NCBI GenBank assembly: GCA_003952965.2
Contig: RXIC02000012.1
Coordinates: 591,636-655,635, forward strand
Origin: Morella rubra
Taxonomy: Eukaryota > Streptophyta > Magnoliopsida > Fagales > Myricaceae
Reading direction: 5' to 3'
Length of the DNA stretch: 64,000 nt
Positions within the stretch are counted from its first letter, which is position 1. The number at the start of each line of letters is the position of its first letter. The position numbers and the translations under genes were made by a program. The notes under the pieces were generated by a model. That model was not told the origin of the DNA. It worked only from the letters and a program-made list of their open reading frames with translations, and made no database searches. Below are positions 47,179 to 59,426 of this stretch, piece after piece.

Positions 47179-48382
47179 AAGTATCTTCTTAATATCTTCA
47201 AACCCCGTCTGCATATAGGTGGCCAATTCCTCCATACTCTTGCCAATCTCTTTTGTTCTTCCTTTATCTCATCCATGGAAGCTTCAATGGAATTCAACCG
47301 AGGCTCATGAGAACTACCAGTGGCCCTCGTGAGGAATATCCAATCGGTGGAGGTGTTCGGTTCTTGCAGTTGCTTCCTCTTCCTCATCTTCACTCTCTTC
47401 TCAGATTCAGAACCCCCTGCTCCTTCTTTGTGAGGTGTCACAACACCTTTCCTAACCCATTCTCCATCCTCATTTTGTATAAAACCCATCAACCTAAGAG
47501 TTTTCTTGTTATACTCCTTAGATTCTTTGGGTTTTTCTCTAACTTCCCCTGTCATATCAACCTCAAGGGCATGAAACATGTGAGTGAAAAACATCCCATA
47601 AGGGAGCCCTTGTTTCTTCTTCTCAGTGGCAGCTTTCATATGATTGAGCATGAGATGACCAAGGTTCATATGTGTCCGAGTATCAGACAGTACATAACAA
47701 AAAATTCGAGGAATGTGATGTACTCAAATTTTCCAGTCCTGGCAAAATGATATTGCTAACCATATGATGCAAAATCCTTCTATGTATGGTTAGATCATTT
47801 GCAGAGGGTCTAATCACCGCATTTAGGGTTGGATTATCCAACACAACCCTAAGAATCTCAAGGGCTTCAACTTCAGACATACCCATCCATCCATAGGCAT
47901 CAAAGAACTTCTTTCCATCATTAGGGGCAGAGGCCAAAGCATTCAATGAAGCAACTGACAAATCAAGTTGTTTTCCATTCACATAGCTATTGGCATCATC
48001 AGATATTGAAATTTTGCATAAACCAACTTCACCAAATAAACATAGCAATCTACTTTCAAATTCACAAGAACACCCCATCCCTGATATTCAAACATCTCCT
48101 TAAAATCAAAACCACTTCACTAAACCATTTAAAATCTGCCCAACGACCAGCAATGACTTTCCTTTCTAAAATCTTGCACAAAACGATTCTTACAAAGCCC
48201 TGACCTGTAAATAGTACTTCAATGTTTCTAACTTGAGTTTGCAGTAGTCCAGGGGGACCTGTAAATGCGGGCCTCTGGAGTAGGAGCGGGTCTTCAGTGT
48301 TTCTCCCTTTCTTCCGTGTCCTTGAACTGACAGAGGAGGGCGTTTGATGAGCGGGACGCTTGGAGCGGCTGGAAGACATCAC
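47179..48382 (-). pseudogene. Copia-A extra 3' ORF, 'putative plant transposon protein' type
   Basis: Three overlapping frames: 48062-48382 (MMSSSRSKRPAHQTP, basic/Ser-rich start), 47683-48078 (FFDAYGWMGMSEVEALEILR, IRPSANDLTIHRRILHHMV) and 47179-47669 (NLGHLMLNHMKAATEKKKQG, PYGMFFTHMFHALEVDM, NKKTLRLMGFIQNEDGEW). The motif order resembles the Pfam 'putative plant transposon protein' domain often found beside retroelements; the assignment is from memory. It lies downstream of pol in the same direction, the place where SIRE-type elements carry an extra ORF. Two frameshifts; the 3' end is cut by the G1 LTR. Function unknown. Confidence 0.65.
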
Positions 48383-48544
48383 GGCAGAGGCGAAACGAGG
48401 AGTTTAAAGGCTGTCGGTGGTGAAATTTTTGAACCAGGCAGTGGGTAAATGGGATTTGTGAGGGAAGAGAGAAAATGACGCCATTTGGGAGAGAAATAGG
48501 AGTTCTGTGAGTTGGGGGAAGATAAAGTGCCGACCCCTTTGCCC

Positions 48545-48780
48545 TAAAGAGTATAAATATGCCACACCCCCCTTTTTTTAAAACAGTGCACCCGAAAGAT
48601 GTGTCGACACATTGATGTGTCACACATTGCACATGTTCCCGAATGCATTTTAAAGGGCTCTCAGGAGGAAGTCTTATGTGTCAACATTGAATGTATGGTG
48701 TCGACACATACTTCTCCAGTGAAACAGCCATGAAAACCAGAAGTGTTGACACTTGTTTTACCAAGTGTTGACACATGTCA
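48545..48780 (-). promoter_or_regulatory. Likely internal promoter of the copia-A extra ORF
   Basis: On the minus strand a TATA-like ATATTTATAC (48551-48560) lies about 170 bp before the ORF start. Upstream of it is a cluster of TGTCGACA-type sites (48601-48610, 48701-48710) and GTGTTGACAC variants (48745, 48766), the same motif class as in the copia-A LTR U3. Inferred promoter. Confidence 0.45.
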
Positions 48781-48943
48781 TGCAAAAAGAATACATGCAA
48801 TAATTTCACAAGGAGTAAGCATGATTTTAATAGGAAATGAACTGAGAGCAATTTAAACATAAATCAGAACATGTCCAATGCAATCAATAACATAATTAAT
48901 ATGACAAATCAAGCACAAATCACCAATTAATCCGAAGGAAATC

Positions 48944-50470
48944 TCATTCCAATTTCTTGATGAATAAGCAAAATCTATCCTCATTAAGGGGTTTTGTGAA
49001 AATATCCGCCAATTGAAGGTCGGTATTTACAAACTCAAGAACAATATCCCCTTTTTGAGCATGATCTCGAATAAAATGATGCTTAATCTCAATATGTTTT
49101 GTCCTAGAGTGCTGAATTGGATTTTTTGTAAGATTAATCGCACTGGTGTTGTCACATTTTATTGGGATGAGAGAATAATGAAGATTAAAATCTTCAATTG
49201 TTGTTTCATCCACAATACTTGTGCACAACAATTGCCCACGGCAATATACTCGGCTTCCGTGGTTGATAGAGCCACAGAATTTTATTTCTTACAACACCAA
49301 GAGACTAGTGAGGGTCCAAGAAATTGATGCACCACTAGTACTCTTTCTATCAATTTTACACCCAGCATAATCCGCATCCAAGTATCCTTGTAAATTAAAT
49401 TCAGCACTCTTGGGATAAAACAAACCAAGATTTTGAGTGCCAACAAGATATCTAAAATTCTTTTGACCGCAAGAGATGAGATTCCTTAGGACAAGATTGG
49501 AATCTAGCACACATGCATACACTAAACATTATATCAGGTCTACTAGCAGTAAGATAGAGTAAGGAGCCAATCATACCTCGGTATTTCGTTTGGTCTACAT
49601 CCTTACCTTTCTCATCCTTTTCCATTTTTGTAGATGGACTCATAGGTGTGCTCATAGGTTTTGAGTTGTCCATACTAAATCTTTTGAGGAGATCTCTTGT
49701 ATATTTTGCTTGATTGATGAAGATGCCCTCATTGCTTTGTTTGATTTGAAGCCAAGAAAGTAGTTCAATTCTCCCATGAGGCTCATCTCAAATTCACCTT
49801 GCATGACTTGTGAGAACTCTTGACACAAAGATTCATTAGTAGATCCAAAAATAATGTCATCGAACATAAATTTGAACCATTAACAATTCATTATCTTTTT
49901 CTTTAGTGAAAAGAGTAGTATCAATTTTACCTCGTGAAAAACCATTTTCAATAAGAAAAGAACTTAAACGTTCATACCATGCCCGAGGTGCTTGTTTCAA
50001 GCCATAAAGTGCTTTGTGAGCTTGTACACATGATTTGAAAGCTTTTCATCTTCAAAGCCCGGTGGTTGCTCAACATACACTTCTTCCGTGAGGAATCCAT
50101 TTAGGAATGCACTTTTCACATCCATTTGAAAAAGTTTAAAATCTTTATAACAAGCGAAAAGCAAGTAACATACGTATAGATTCTAAACGAGCAACAGGAG
50201 CAAAAGTTTCATCAAAATCAATTCCCTCTTCTTGATTGTAACCTTGGGCTACCAATCTTGCCTTGTTCCTCACTACAACCCCGGATTCATCCATTTTGTT
50301 TCTAAAAACCCATTTTGTACCAATAATTGGATAATCCTTAGGTCTAGGAACTAGATGCCATACTTGGTTTTTCTCAAATTGTTTTAATTCCTCTTCCATA
50401 GCATGGATCCAACTTTCATCATCTTTAGCCTCTAGAAAGTTCTTAGGCTCAAGTTGAGAAAGTAAAGCAA
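48944..50470 (-). pseudogene. Copia-A reverse transcriptase and RNase H
   Basis: RT start: [20 protein letters not shown] then [20 protein letters not shown] and [16 protein letters not shown] (50145-50399). The catalytic region appears as MFDDIIFGSTN (49652-49867) where YVDDI is expected. PMSTPMSPSTKM and YRGMIGSLLYLTASRPDIMF (49452-49673) follow. RNase H ends with CDNTSAINLTKNPIQHSRTK, HIEIKHHFIRDH and ADIFTKPL (48944-49231). Typical order for Ty1/copia, SIRE/Maximus-like. Multiple frameshifts. Confidence 0.9.
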
Positions 50471-50639
50471 AATTATTAGCTTGGTTTATAGAAGAGCGAG
50501 TGCTTACCCCTTTCTCAACATTACCAATAATTTGCTGAAGAGGATGACTCTTGATGTATCTCCAAGACTTTGGTAGATCATTGTTGACTTGTTGACCTTC
50601 TTCTTGTGATTCTTGAGATGCTTGATCTTGTACATGTGT

Positions 50640-51720
50640 TTCTTCCTTATCTTCATTTATAGCAAGTTTCTCAACTCTTTGTCAAGATTATAATATCTTC
50701 ATCATTTCTTTTCACAAGATTGTTAGATTCATCAAAAACACATGGACTGATTCTTCAACAACCAAAGTACGTTTATTGAAAACACGATAAGCTTTACTAG
50801 AAGTTGAATAACCAAGAAATATACCTTCATCCGCTTTTGCATCAAACTTACCCAAATTGTCTTTTTGTTGTTGAGCACAAAGTATTTGCATCCAAACACA
50901 TGGAAATAACCAATGTTGGGTTTTCTATCATTCCATAGCTCATATGGAGTTTTCTTAAGAATAGGTCTAATCATGCAACGGTTCATAACATACAACTTGT
51001 GCTAATTGCTTCAGCCCAGAAGTAATCAGGCAAGTTGTTTTCACATAGCAAGGTTCTAGCCATCTCTTCAAGAGTCCTATTCTTCCTCTCTACAACACCA
51101 TTTTGTTGAGGAGTTATAGGAGCCGAGAAGTTATGGTTAATGCCATTTTCACCACAAAACTTTTCAAAGAGGAATTTTCAAATTCTTTTCCATGATCACT
51201 CCTTATGCTAGAAATAGCAAAACCTTTTCATTTTGAATCCTCTTGCTAAGTTTTTCAAAAGCATGAAAAGCCTCATCTTTATGAGCTAGGAATAGAACCC
51301 ATGTGAATCTACTGAAATCATCAACAACAACAAAGCCATAACGTTTGCCACCCAAACTCAATGTTCGGTTGGACCAAATAAGTCCATGTGTAGAAGTTGA
51401 AGTGGCCTAGAAGTGGACACACATTTTTGGGCTTAAAGGAGGTTTGGTTTGTTTGCCTTTTTGACAAGCTGCACAAATTTTGTCCTTTTCAAAAAAAGGT
51501 TAGGCAAACCCGAAACAAGATTCTTTTTGGCTAGTTTTGAAATCAAGTCCATGCTTGCATGAGCAAGCCTTCTATGCCACAACCAACTATCCTTGTCATT
51601 TAGAGCTGAAAAACATTTTATATTTTCTGAGGAGATGCTCTCTAAATGAACAATGTACACATTTTCAAATCTATGTCCAACAAACAAGACTTTCTTGCTT
51701 TCAATATTCATATTGATGAT
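50640..51720 (-). pseudogene. Copia-A integrase region
   Basis: GAG-pre-integrase motif WLWHRRLAHASMDLISKLAK then LVSGLP (51433-51711). The core is fragmented over 50732-51430 with MYVMNRCMIRPILKKTPYEL and RKPNIGYFHVFGCKYF at its end. The DDE residues are not readable in one frame. The region 50470-50640 codes the linker to RT. Confidence 0.85.
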
Positions 51721-53588
51721 TCAAAAATGACTCGGTTTCCCTTGTCACATAATTGACTAATACTCAAGAGATTATGCTTTAAACCATCAACAAAAAGTAC
51801 ATTTTCAATAATGGGATTAGGATACATACCAATGCTACCAACACCAAGTATTTTTCCTTTGCCATTGTCACCAAAAGTAACCAACCCTTTTCCCTTGAGA
51901 CAAAGAGAGTTAAACCAACTCTTGTCTCCGTCATGTGCTTGGAGCATCCACTATCAAGAACCCAATGTTCCTTGGTTTCATTGGACTTCAAGCACTCCTG
52001 CAAAAAAATCAATTCTTGATTTTTGGTACCCAAATCTTTTTGGGTCCTTTGGTGTTAGAAATAAATTCCTTCACCTTGTCCTTTTGGATCCACACAAACT
52101 TTGATCCCATGAGTGGATTTCTTTCTAGTTGGACAAGTGTGCGAAATGTGTCCATTCTTTCCACAAAAGTTGCATATGTAAAGATGAGTGATTTAAAGCA
52201 ATCATATAATTGAAGGAATCATATCCAATGCCACTTTTGTTGAAGCAACACCTTTGGGAACCAAGTAAAATATCAAGGTTTTTTTTTCTTGAGTGAATCT
52301 TGCAAGATCTTTTGAGAGAGTCAACTTTCTTTTTTAAAACAAGATTTTCAGATTTCATATCATTTGACTCTTCTTGCAAGATTTTCTCATTTTCTTTTGT
52401 AACTCTTGCAAGATTCTCTCCAAGAGAAGCAACTTGATATTTCAAGGTATCATTTTCTTGAATAAGTGCATCAAGTTCTTTTTAAGACAACAATACTTTG
52501 AAAACACTCTTTTTAATTCAAGATATTGTTCATCAAATGCATCTTGTAATTCATCAAATGAGAAGGAACAAATTGAAGATTCTTGTACCTCATCTTCATT
52601 CTCTTTTTGCCATGAAACATAGATTTGCAACTTTCATCATCACCATCACTATCACTATCACTTTCATCGGACTCTCCCCATGCAGCCAAAAAGGCTTTCT
52701 TCTTGTTTTTGAAATTCTTGGATTTCTTATGAGATTCAAGGTTGGGGCAGTCCGTCTTAATATGTCCCGGCTTCTTGCATCCAAAGCAAATAATGTCATT
52801 CTTCTTGCTACTATCTCCTTTGTAGCTTGTCTTCCTTGGAAATCTTTTATCTCCTTGTTTCTTCCGGAAGAACTTCTTGAATCTCTTGGTGAACAATGCC
52901 ATTTCTTCATCATCTTCGGAAGATTCATCATCATTTGAACATGAGGCTTTCAAGGCAATGCCTCTCTTTCCTTTTCCTTCATCCTCATCTTCCTTTACAT
53001 GGTTCATCTCATGTGTCATGAGAGAGCCCATGAGCTCATCCAACGAAAGCTTTGTCAAGTCCTTAGCTTCTTGAATGGCGGTGACCTTGGGTTCCCAAGC
53101 TTTTGGTAGACACCTAAGAATCTTTCTCACCATTTCAACATTAGTATATTCTTTACCAAGAGATTTAAGACCATTTATAATATCGGTAAAGCGAGTAAAC
53201 ATAGATGAAATATTCTCATCAGGTTTCATCTTAAAAAGCTCATAACTATGAACAACAAGCATACTAATCTTGCTTTCTTTAACTTGATTCGTACCTTCAT
53301 GACTTGGTTTGTCCTAAATTTGTTGCGGTATCACAACTAGAAATACGATTAAATTCATTTGAGTCAAGAGCACAATACAACACATTCATAGCTTTAGAAT
53401 TTAAAGACATGATCTTAAGATCATCTTCATCCCACTCTTTGTCATCTTTTAACTTACCTTCCTTGTCTCTAGGAAATTTAGGGCCATTTGAGATAACTCT
53501 CCACAGTTCATAGTCCACGGCTTGGATATAAATCCTCATCCTTGTAGCACGTTCCAATGAACAAAGGAGTCTGTTAGTGTGTTCCTAG
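51721..53588 (-). pseudogene. Copia-A gag and protease (gag continues at 58.4 kb)
   Basis: Gag: VDYELWRVISNGPKFPRD (53297-53557), SYELFKMKPDENISSMFTRF, LPKAWEPKVTAIQEAKDLTK, a CCHC knuckle CFGCKKPGHIKTDC (52747-52788), an acidic linker and coiled coil, a second knuckle CNFCGKNGHISHTC (about 52129-52170), then protease HWVLDSGCSKHMTE (51779-52033; the active-site triplet DSG is present). Two knuckles separated by a coiled coil fit SIRE-like gag. The N-terminus (MTTLVSSSLGEGQS, start at 58468) is split off by the element inserted at 53594-58427. Confidence 0.88.
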
Positions 53589-53593
53589 GATTG

Positions 53594-54817
53594 TAAGGAA
53601 CCCAAGGATTGGGGAGGGTGAATTGGGTTTCCAAACTTTTTCTTTTAACTCCCAAAACCGTGTTTGCAAAGTAAAGTCTAATTTAGCACAAGTATATTAA
53701 AACAACGAGTAAATAAGTGCTAAATGTAAGGAGTAGGGATAGAGAAGCAAACACGTGATTTTTAGGTGGTTTGGCAAACCGCCTACATCCACCCCTCAAG
53801 CTCCTTCACCGAGCCTTGAGGTTTTTCCACTATCTTCAAATAGCATACACTTAGCTTCCAGGTGCTAGAAAACCGTACAAGTGTTTTCCCGGGCTTAACA
53901 CTCAAACCCACCCAAGTGGTTTTCGGGCTCACCACTCACAACCTAACTAAGCTTGAGATATACCCTCTCTAAGCTTCTTCTTTAGTGAACAACCTCACTA
54001 AAGGAATCACTTCTTTTGGATATGAAGATTGAAGAATAAACTCTCTCAAAGAGTTATATTTGGAAATCTCTATCTCTTGATTCACACAAAGACAAGGATA
54101 TGAAGTATGTTTTTGTGAATGATATGAAAATATAGAATATGAAGGTTTGGAATATTTCTCAAGTGATCTAAATGATACGTGGTCGTTGTGTGTCTATTTT
54201 GGATTATGAAGGTGTATTTATAGGCCACAAATGAAAAGCCGTTTATAGCCGTTAGGGGTCGATTTGACAATTTTACCGTTGTACCGGTCGACCGCTTCAT
54301 GTACCGGTCGACCACTTCAACTAGCCGTTGCTCAACGGTCATAAAATTTAAATGCTGTCAAATTTTGTCTCATCAACCGCTACATATAGCGGTCGACCGC
54401 TATAAATCATTTTCATAGACCGCTACAATTAAAAAGTCCATTTTTGACGTTTTTGAAATCCCGCTTCAAAAACCAACTTCCCAAAAGTATAACCAAGGCT
54501 TGGGAGTTTATATAGGATGATTTGAAAACATTTAAGCTCATTTTGGTTGTCAAACATGTGATAAGAAGATTATGCACGGTTTGAAAATATATGCAAGTGT
54601 GTGATTCAAATCCTTGTCAAAAGTGAAACTAAGAGTTACAAGGTTTATACCCTAAGGTCTTGAAACTTCACTTTTGAGCTCCTTGCATCTTCTTGATCTT
54701 CTTTCTTCAAGTCTTTGGCTCTTTCATCAAAACGTCTTTGTCTTTGAAGATGTCCGTTTTATAAACTTGGTCCATTTATTGAAATCATCAAAATATCGAT
54801 TGTGACAAAAGCCAACA
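53594..54817 (-). repeat. TR-GAG 3' LTR
   Basis: Begins (minus) TGTTGGCTTTTGTCACAATC at 54817. Contains a 20-bp perfect palindrome (54385-54404), CCGGTCGACC motifs and a TATA box. Confidence 0.88.
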
Positions 54818-55605
54818 ATCTCCCCCTTTTTGATGATGACAATAAATTGATAGTTTTGGGATGACTCCCCCTATCTTTTGCAATTGGACAATCATTTGAA
54901 ACTTGAGACAAAGCATTAGTAGCCATTGGATTCATAAAAGGATCCAAAATCCATTCAAAAGGAGAATATATAGTCATCAAAACTATCAACACATTTCTCC
55001 CCCTTTGTCACATCAAAAAGACAAAGAAATAAACTTTGGATGCATCACCTAAAATTTGATAAAAATTAAGATATACATGCATTCCATCAATATGATCCAA
55101 ATATGCATTAGATGGGGAATACAAGCATATCAACATTAAAAAATCTCCCCCTTTGTCAATCAAAAAGTGAATAAAAAAATAATCATTTTCATTTAAGAAC
55201 ATCCAAAAGAACAATTTGGGCTTTTAAATGACAATCATATTGAAATGGTATAGAGGATGACTAATGGGGACTCAAGAGTCCATCGCTATTACGATAGTAG
55301 CCCACCGAGTGGGTTTGTACCAACCTCTTAGCTACCAATCACAATTTAAAGGTCATTCTCAACCAAAAAATTTAGGCTCACAAAATCTCATAAAAGTTCA
55401 TGATTTTGTAAAAATGTTAGCTCATAGATGTTCTATGCAAGAAATATTTCAAAGATGAATACATTTGCATTTAGAAGATTAACACATAAGAATCATCATT
55501 AACCAACAATTTAGAACATATTCTCAATCAAGGATTTAGAAGTTACCAAAGAATTTCCCCTTAGCATTTGTCCTCAAATGTCACAAGCCTTCTTGAAGGC
55601 AAGTT
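54818..55605 (-). other. TR-GAG 3' untranslated region
   Basis: About 790 bp between the end of gag and the 3' LTR. It is AT-rich with three CTCCCCCTTT tracts (near 54822, 54997 and 55144; purine tracts on the minus strand). No pol domain can be read in any frame. Confidence 0.6.
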
Positions 55606-57133
55606 TCATCCAAGTACCTTTATTGCTCCATCCTTGAATCCTACAAAAGAATCAAGAAAAATTTTTGGTACCCAAGCTTTCTTGGGTCCTTCGGTGTTAG
55701 CCTTGGTTCCTTTTGGAACCCATGTTTTCTTGAGAGTCTTGCTCCCAAGTTTCTTCAATGCACAATCAAAAATTAGATGCCCATCTTTGTTGCAAAAATG
55801 GCATGTATGAGTAGGTGCACAAAAAGACTTAGCCTTCAAAAAATAGTTCTTAAAATATTTTTGGTGAATAGAAGGCTTGTAGCCTAAGCCACTTTTGTCA
55901 AAGACACATCTTTGACTACCAAGAATCAAATAAAGTTTTGCTTCCTTGAGTAAACTTCTCAATAATTTTGCTTTGAGAAACAATTTTGTTGTTCAAAGCA
56001 ACTTTCTCATTTTCAAATTCTAAAGCTTTTTGTTGGAATAAATCATTTTCTAGCTTTAGAGTATCTCTTTCATTTTTCAATAAATCAATTTCTTTTGAAA
56101 TCAAAATGAGTTTCTTTTTCAAAGATGTATATTTTGAACCAAGTTTTTCAAATTGACAAGAAGTTCATCAAAGGCATTTTGAAGTTCAATATATGAAAGT
56201 TTAGGTTCATCATCCGAAGAGTATACCTCATCATCATCCTCAAATGCCATGAGGCACATGTTAGCGATTTCTCCCATCTTCATCTTCTTCGGAGGAGCTT
56301 TCATCGTTAACATGCCATGATGTCCTTGTATTTGAGGCTTCTCTTCTCTTTCTTTCTTTTGAGGAAGTTCTTGAACTTTCTAGTCATCAAGACTATGTCT
56401 TCCTCATCGTCATCCTCATCTTCGATTATGGAAGATTTGAGAGCGATCCTCATCTTCTTCTTGCTCTCATCTTCATTTTCGAGCATTTGGATCTCATGGG
56501 TCATGAGGGATCCGAGAAGCTCTTCTAGAGGTAGCTTGGTAAGATCTTTAGCCTCTTGAATCACGGTCACCTTTGCTTCCCAAGACTTTGGTAGTGACCT
56601 AAGGATTTTTCTCACCAAATCCGAGTTAGTATAAGATTTACCAAGAGCATTCAAGCATTTATAATGTTGGTAAATCTAGTATACATGTCACTAATGGATT
56701 CTTCCGGTGTCATTTTAAATAACTCATAGTTATGGACAAACATACTAATTTTGGACTCTTTGACTTGGTTTGTCCCTTCATGTGTAATCTCTAAAGCATG
56801 CCAAATTTCCTTAGCATTTGTGCAAGAAGATATTCTATTAAACTCTCCTCTATCTAAAGCACAATATAATATGTTCATAGCTTTTGCATCTAGAGAGATT
56901 TTCTTTTCGTCTAGGTCACTATATTCATTTTCCTTTTTGAGGGTTTCAGCCTCTCCAACTTTCTTTGTGGGAATATGTGGACCATTCAATATGCATAACC
57001 ATAAATCATAATCAATAGATTGAAAATAAATACTCATCCTAACTTTCCAATATGCATAATCACTACCATTAAAGAATGGTGGTCTAAGTGTGGAAAGTCC
57101 TTCAACTTGAGTGTTGAAGCTTGAAGTTGCCAT
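55606..57133 (-). pseudogene. TR-GAG gag protein, frameshifted
   Basis: Starts MATSSFNTQVEG at 57133. The UBN2/gag core is PFFNGSDYAYWKVRMSIYFQ, EFNRISSCTNAKEIWHALE, NYELFKMTPEESISDMYTRF, LPKSWEAKVTVIQEAKDLTK (56307-56654), followed by an acidic region, a coiled coil (55916-56122) and a CCHC knuckle CHFCNKDGHLIFDC (55606-55983). It ends after WVPK, just where copia-A continues into protease. About four frameshifts. Confidence 0.88.
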
Positions 57134-57187
57134 TCTAACTCAAGATTGTTAAATCTTGTATAACGAGCACCAAGCTCTGATACCAAT

Positions 57188-58427
57188 TGTAAATCCTAGG
57201 ATTAAGGCAACCCAAGAGGGGGGTGAATTGGGTTTCCAAACTTTTTCGCTTTTAACCCCCAAAACCGTGTTTGCAAAGTAAAGTCTAATTTAGCACAAGT
57301 ATATTAAAACAACGAGTAAATAAGTGCTAAATGTAAGGAGTAGGGATAGAGAAGCAAACACGTGATTTTTAGGTGGTTCGGCAAACCCGCCTACATCCAC
57401 CCCTCAAGCTCCTTCACCGAGCCTTGAGGTTTTCCCACTATCTTCAAATAGCATACACTCTAGCTTCCGGGTGCTAGAGAACCGTACAAGTGTTTTCCCG
57501 GGCTTAACACTCAAACCCACCCAAGTGGTTTTTCGGGCTCACCACTCACAACCTAAACCAAGCTTGAGATATACCCTCTCTAAGCTTCTTCTTTAGTGAA
57601 CAACCTCACTAAAGGAATCACTTCTTTTGGATATAAAGATTGAAGAATAAACTCTCTCAAAGAGTGATATGAAATTGGAAATCTCTATCTCTTGATTCAC
57701 ACAAAGACAAGGATATGAAAGTGTGTTTTGTGTGAATGATATGAGAAATATAGAATATGAAGGTTTGGAATATTTCTCAAGTGATCTAAATGATACGTGG
57801 TCGTTGTGTGTCTATTTTGGACTTATGAAGGTGTATTTATAGGCCACATATGAAAACTAGCCGTTTATAGCCATTAGACATTTTACCGTTGTACCGGTCG
57901 ACCGCTTCATGTACCGGTCGACCGTTTCAACTAGCCGTTGCTCAACGGTCATAAAATTTAAATGCTGTCAAATTTTGTCTCATCAACCGCTACATATAGC
58001 GGTCGACCGCTATAAATCATTTTCATAGACCGCTACAATTAAAAAGTCCATTTTTGACATTTTTGAAATCCCGCTTCAAAAACCAACTTCCCAAAAGTAT
58101 AACCAAGGCTTGGGAGTTTATATAGGGATGATTTGAAAACATTTAAAGCTCATTTTGTTGTCAAACATGTGATAAGAAGATTATGCACGGTTTGAAAAAT
58201 ATGCAAGTGTGTGATTCAAATCCTTGTCAAAAGTGAAACTAAGAGTTACAAGGTTTATACCCTAAGGTCTGAAACTTCACTTTTGAGCTCCTTGCATCTT
58301 CTTGATCTTCTTTCTTCAAGTCTTTGGCTCTTTTATCAAAACGTCTTTGTCTTTGAAGATGTCCGTTTTATAAACTTGATCCATTTATTGAAATCATCAA
58401 AATCTCAATTGTGCACAAAAGCCAACA
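57188..58427 (-). repeat. TR-GAG 5' LTR
   Basis: 1240 bp, TGTTGGC at 58427 to TTTACA at 57188. Contains the same 20-bp palindrome (57995-58014) and a TATA box (57834-57843, minus). Confidence 0.88.
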
Positions 58428-58432
58428 GATTG

Positions 58433-58499
58433 ACCTTCACCCAACGAAGAACTAACAAGGGTTGTCATAGAAAAATATTAAATCTCAGCTCTAATACCA
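58433..58499 (-). other. Copia-A gag start and primer-binding site
   Basis: Primer-binding site TGGTATTAGAGC at 58488-58499 (minus), then ATG at 58466-58468 and codons MTTLVSSSLGEGQS up to the target duplication of the TR-GAG insertion. Confidence 0.75.
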
Positions 58500-58501
58500 A
58501 T

Positions 58502-59426
58502 TGAAAGGTTAAATAACAATCCAAGAGGGGGGTGAATTGGGTTTTAATAAATTTTCAATCCTTTTTGAAAATAATTTGAGCAGTATAACAGTAAAGCATA
58601 GAACACAAAGGGCAGTGATATGAGTGTGAAAAAATAAGAAATAGAGTTAGAGAGATGACACCGTATTTTTAGGTGGTTCGGCCAACTCTTGCCTACGTCC
58701 ACCCCCAAGGCTATTGACTTCCTTGGGCTTCCTTCACTATTCTTCAAATAGTAAATACACCTTAGTTTCTGGGGTGCTAAGGAACCTTTAAAAAGCATTT
58801 TTCTGAGCTCACGCTTTAACTCTTTCACAAATCCCAAAACCAAAGGATTTCTTCTACTCTTACAAATAGGACAAGTGTTTACCCAACACTCACGTGTTTA
58901 CAAAGAATGGGTACAAAATGGAATGTCAACAATTTGGCTCTTAAAGCCGTATGAAGCAAGTGGAAAGTACAAAGGTGCACACAAGGACAAGAGTATGTAG
59001 AAAGCCGAAGTTTAGCAGGGGAATAACAAGCTTTCTTAGTATGAGTACTCTTCTCTCTTCTTCAAGGCGTTTTTTCTCTCTAGAAGTTAGGTCGTAGAGT
59101 AATTTCAATTTGAATCGCAAGAGAGTTATTTTCTTCTTTTCTTCTTCTTCTATTTATACCACTTTTGACTTCAACGGTCATCTAGGATTTTAAAAAGAGT
59201 CGTTGGAGGGAAGCTGTCAACATTCTAGGATTTCAGCAAAAAATCGTGGTATCTATCGAGGCATAATCAGCATGAGTTGATCTAGAAGATCTCTCGGAAG
59301 TGCAATGTCCGACGTCTCTTCATTATCCCAAGGTCCCCCCTTTACTAGCCTAGGTGGACTGTAATGTATACATCTCATCATTAAGCCGAGGTCCCCTTTA
59401 CTAACCAAGGTATCTATCTCGGTTTG
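58502..59426 (-). repeat. Copia-A 5' LTR, U3 end truncated
   Basis: Shares GACACCGTATTTTTAGGTGG and the Pro/Lys-like spacer pattern with the solo LTR at 32.7 kb. A TATA box GGTATAAATA lies at 59151-59160 (minus). The start of the LTR is replaced by LTR-S at 59427. Confidence 0.75.

Larger units (their letters stand above)
53594..58427 (-). mobile_element. Gag-only copia element (TR-GAG type), 4.83 kb
   Basis: Minus strand, inserted in copia-A gag with target duplication GATTG (53589-53593 and 58428-58432). 5' LTR 57188-58427, primer-binding site 57174-57184 (TGGTATCAGAGC in reverse), gag 55606-57133, purine tract AAAAGGGGGAGA (minus strand, just right of 54817), 3' LTR 53594-54817. The 3' LTR seems to lack its final two bases. 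There is no protease, integrase or RT between gag and the 3' LTR. TR-GAG elements are a described non-autonomous class; this one shares its LTR with the solo LTR at 16362. Confidence 0.88.
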
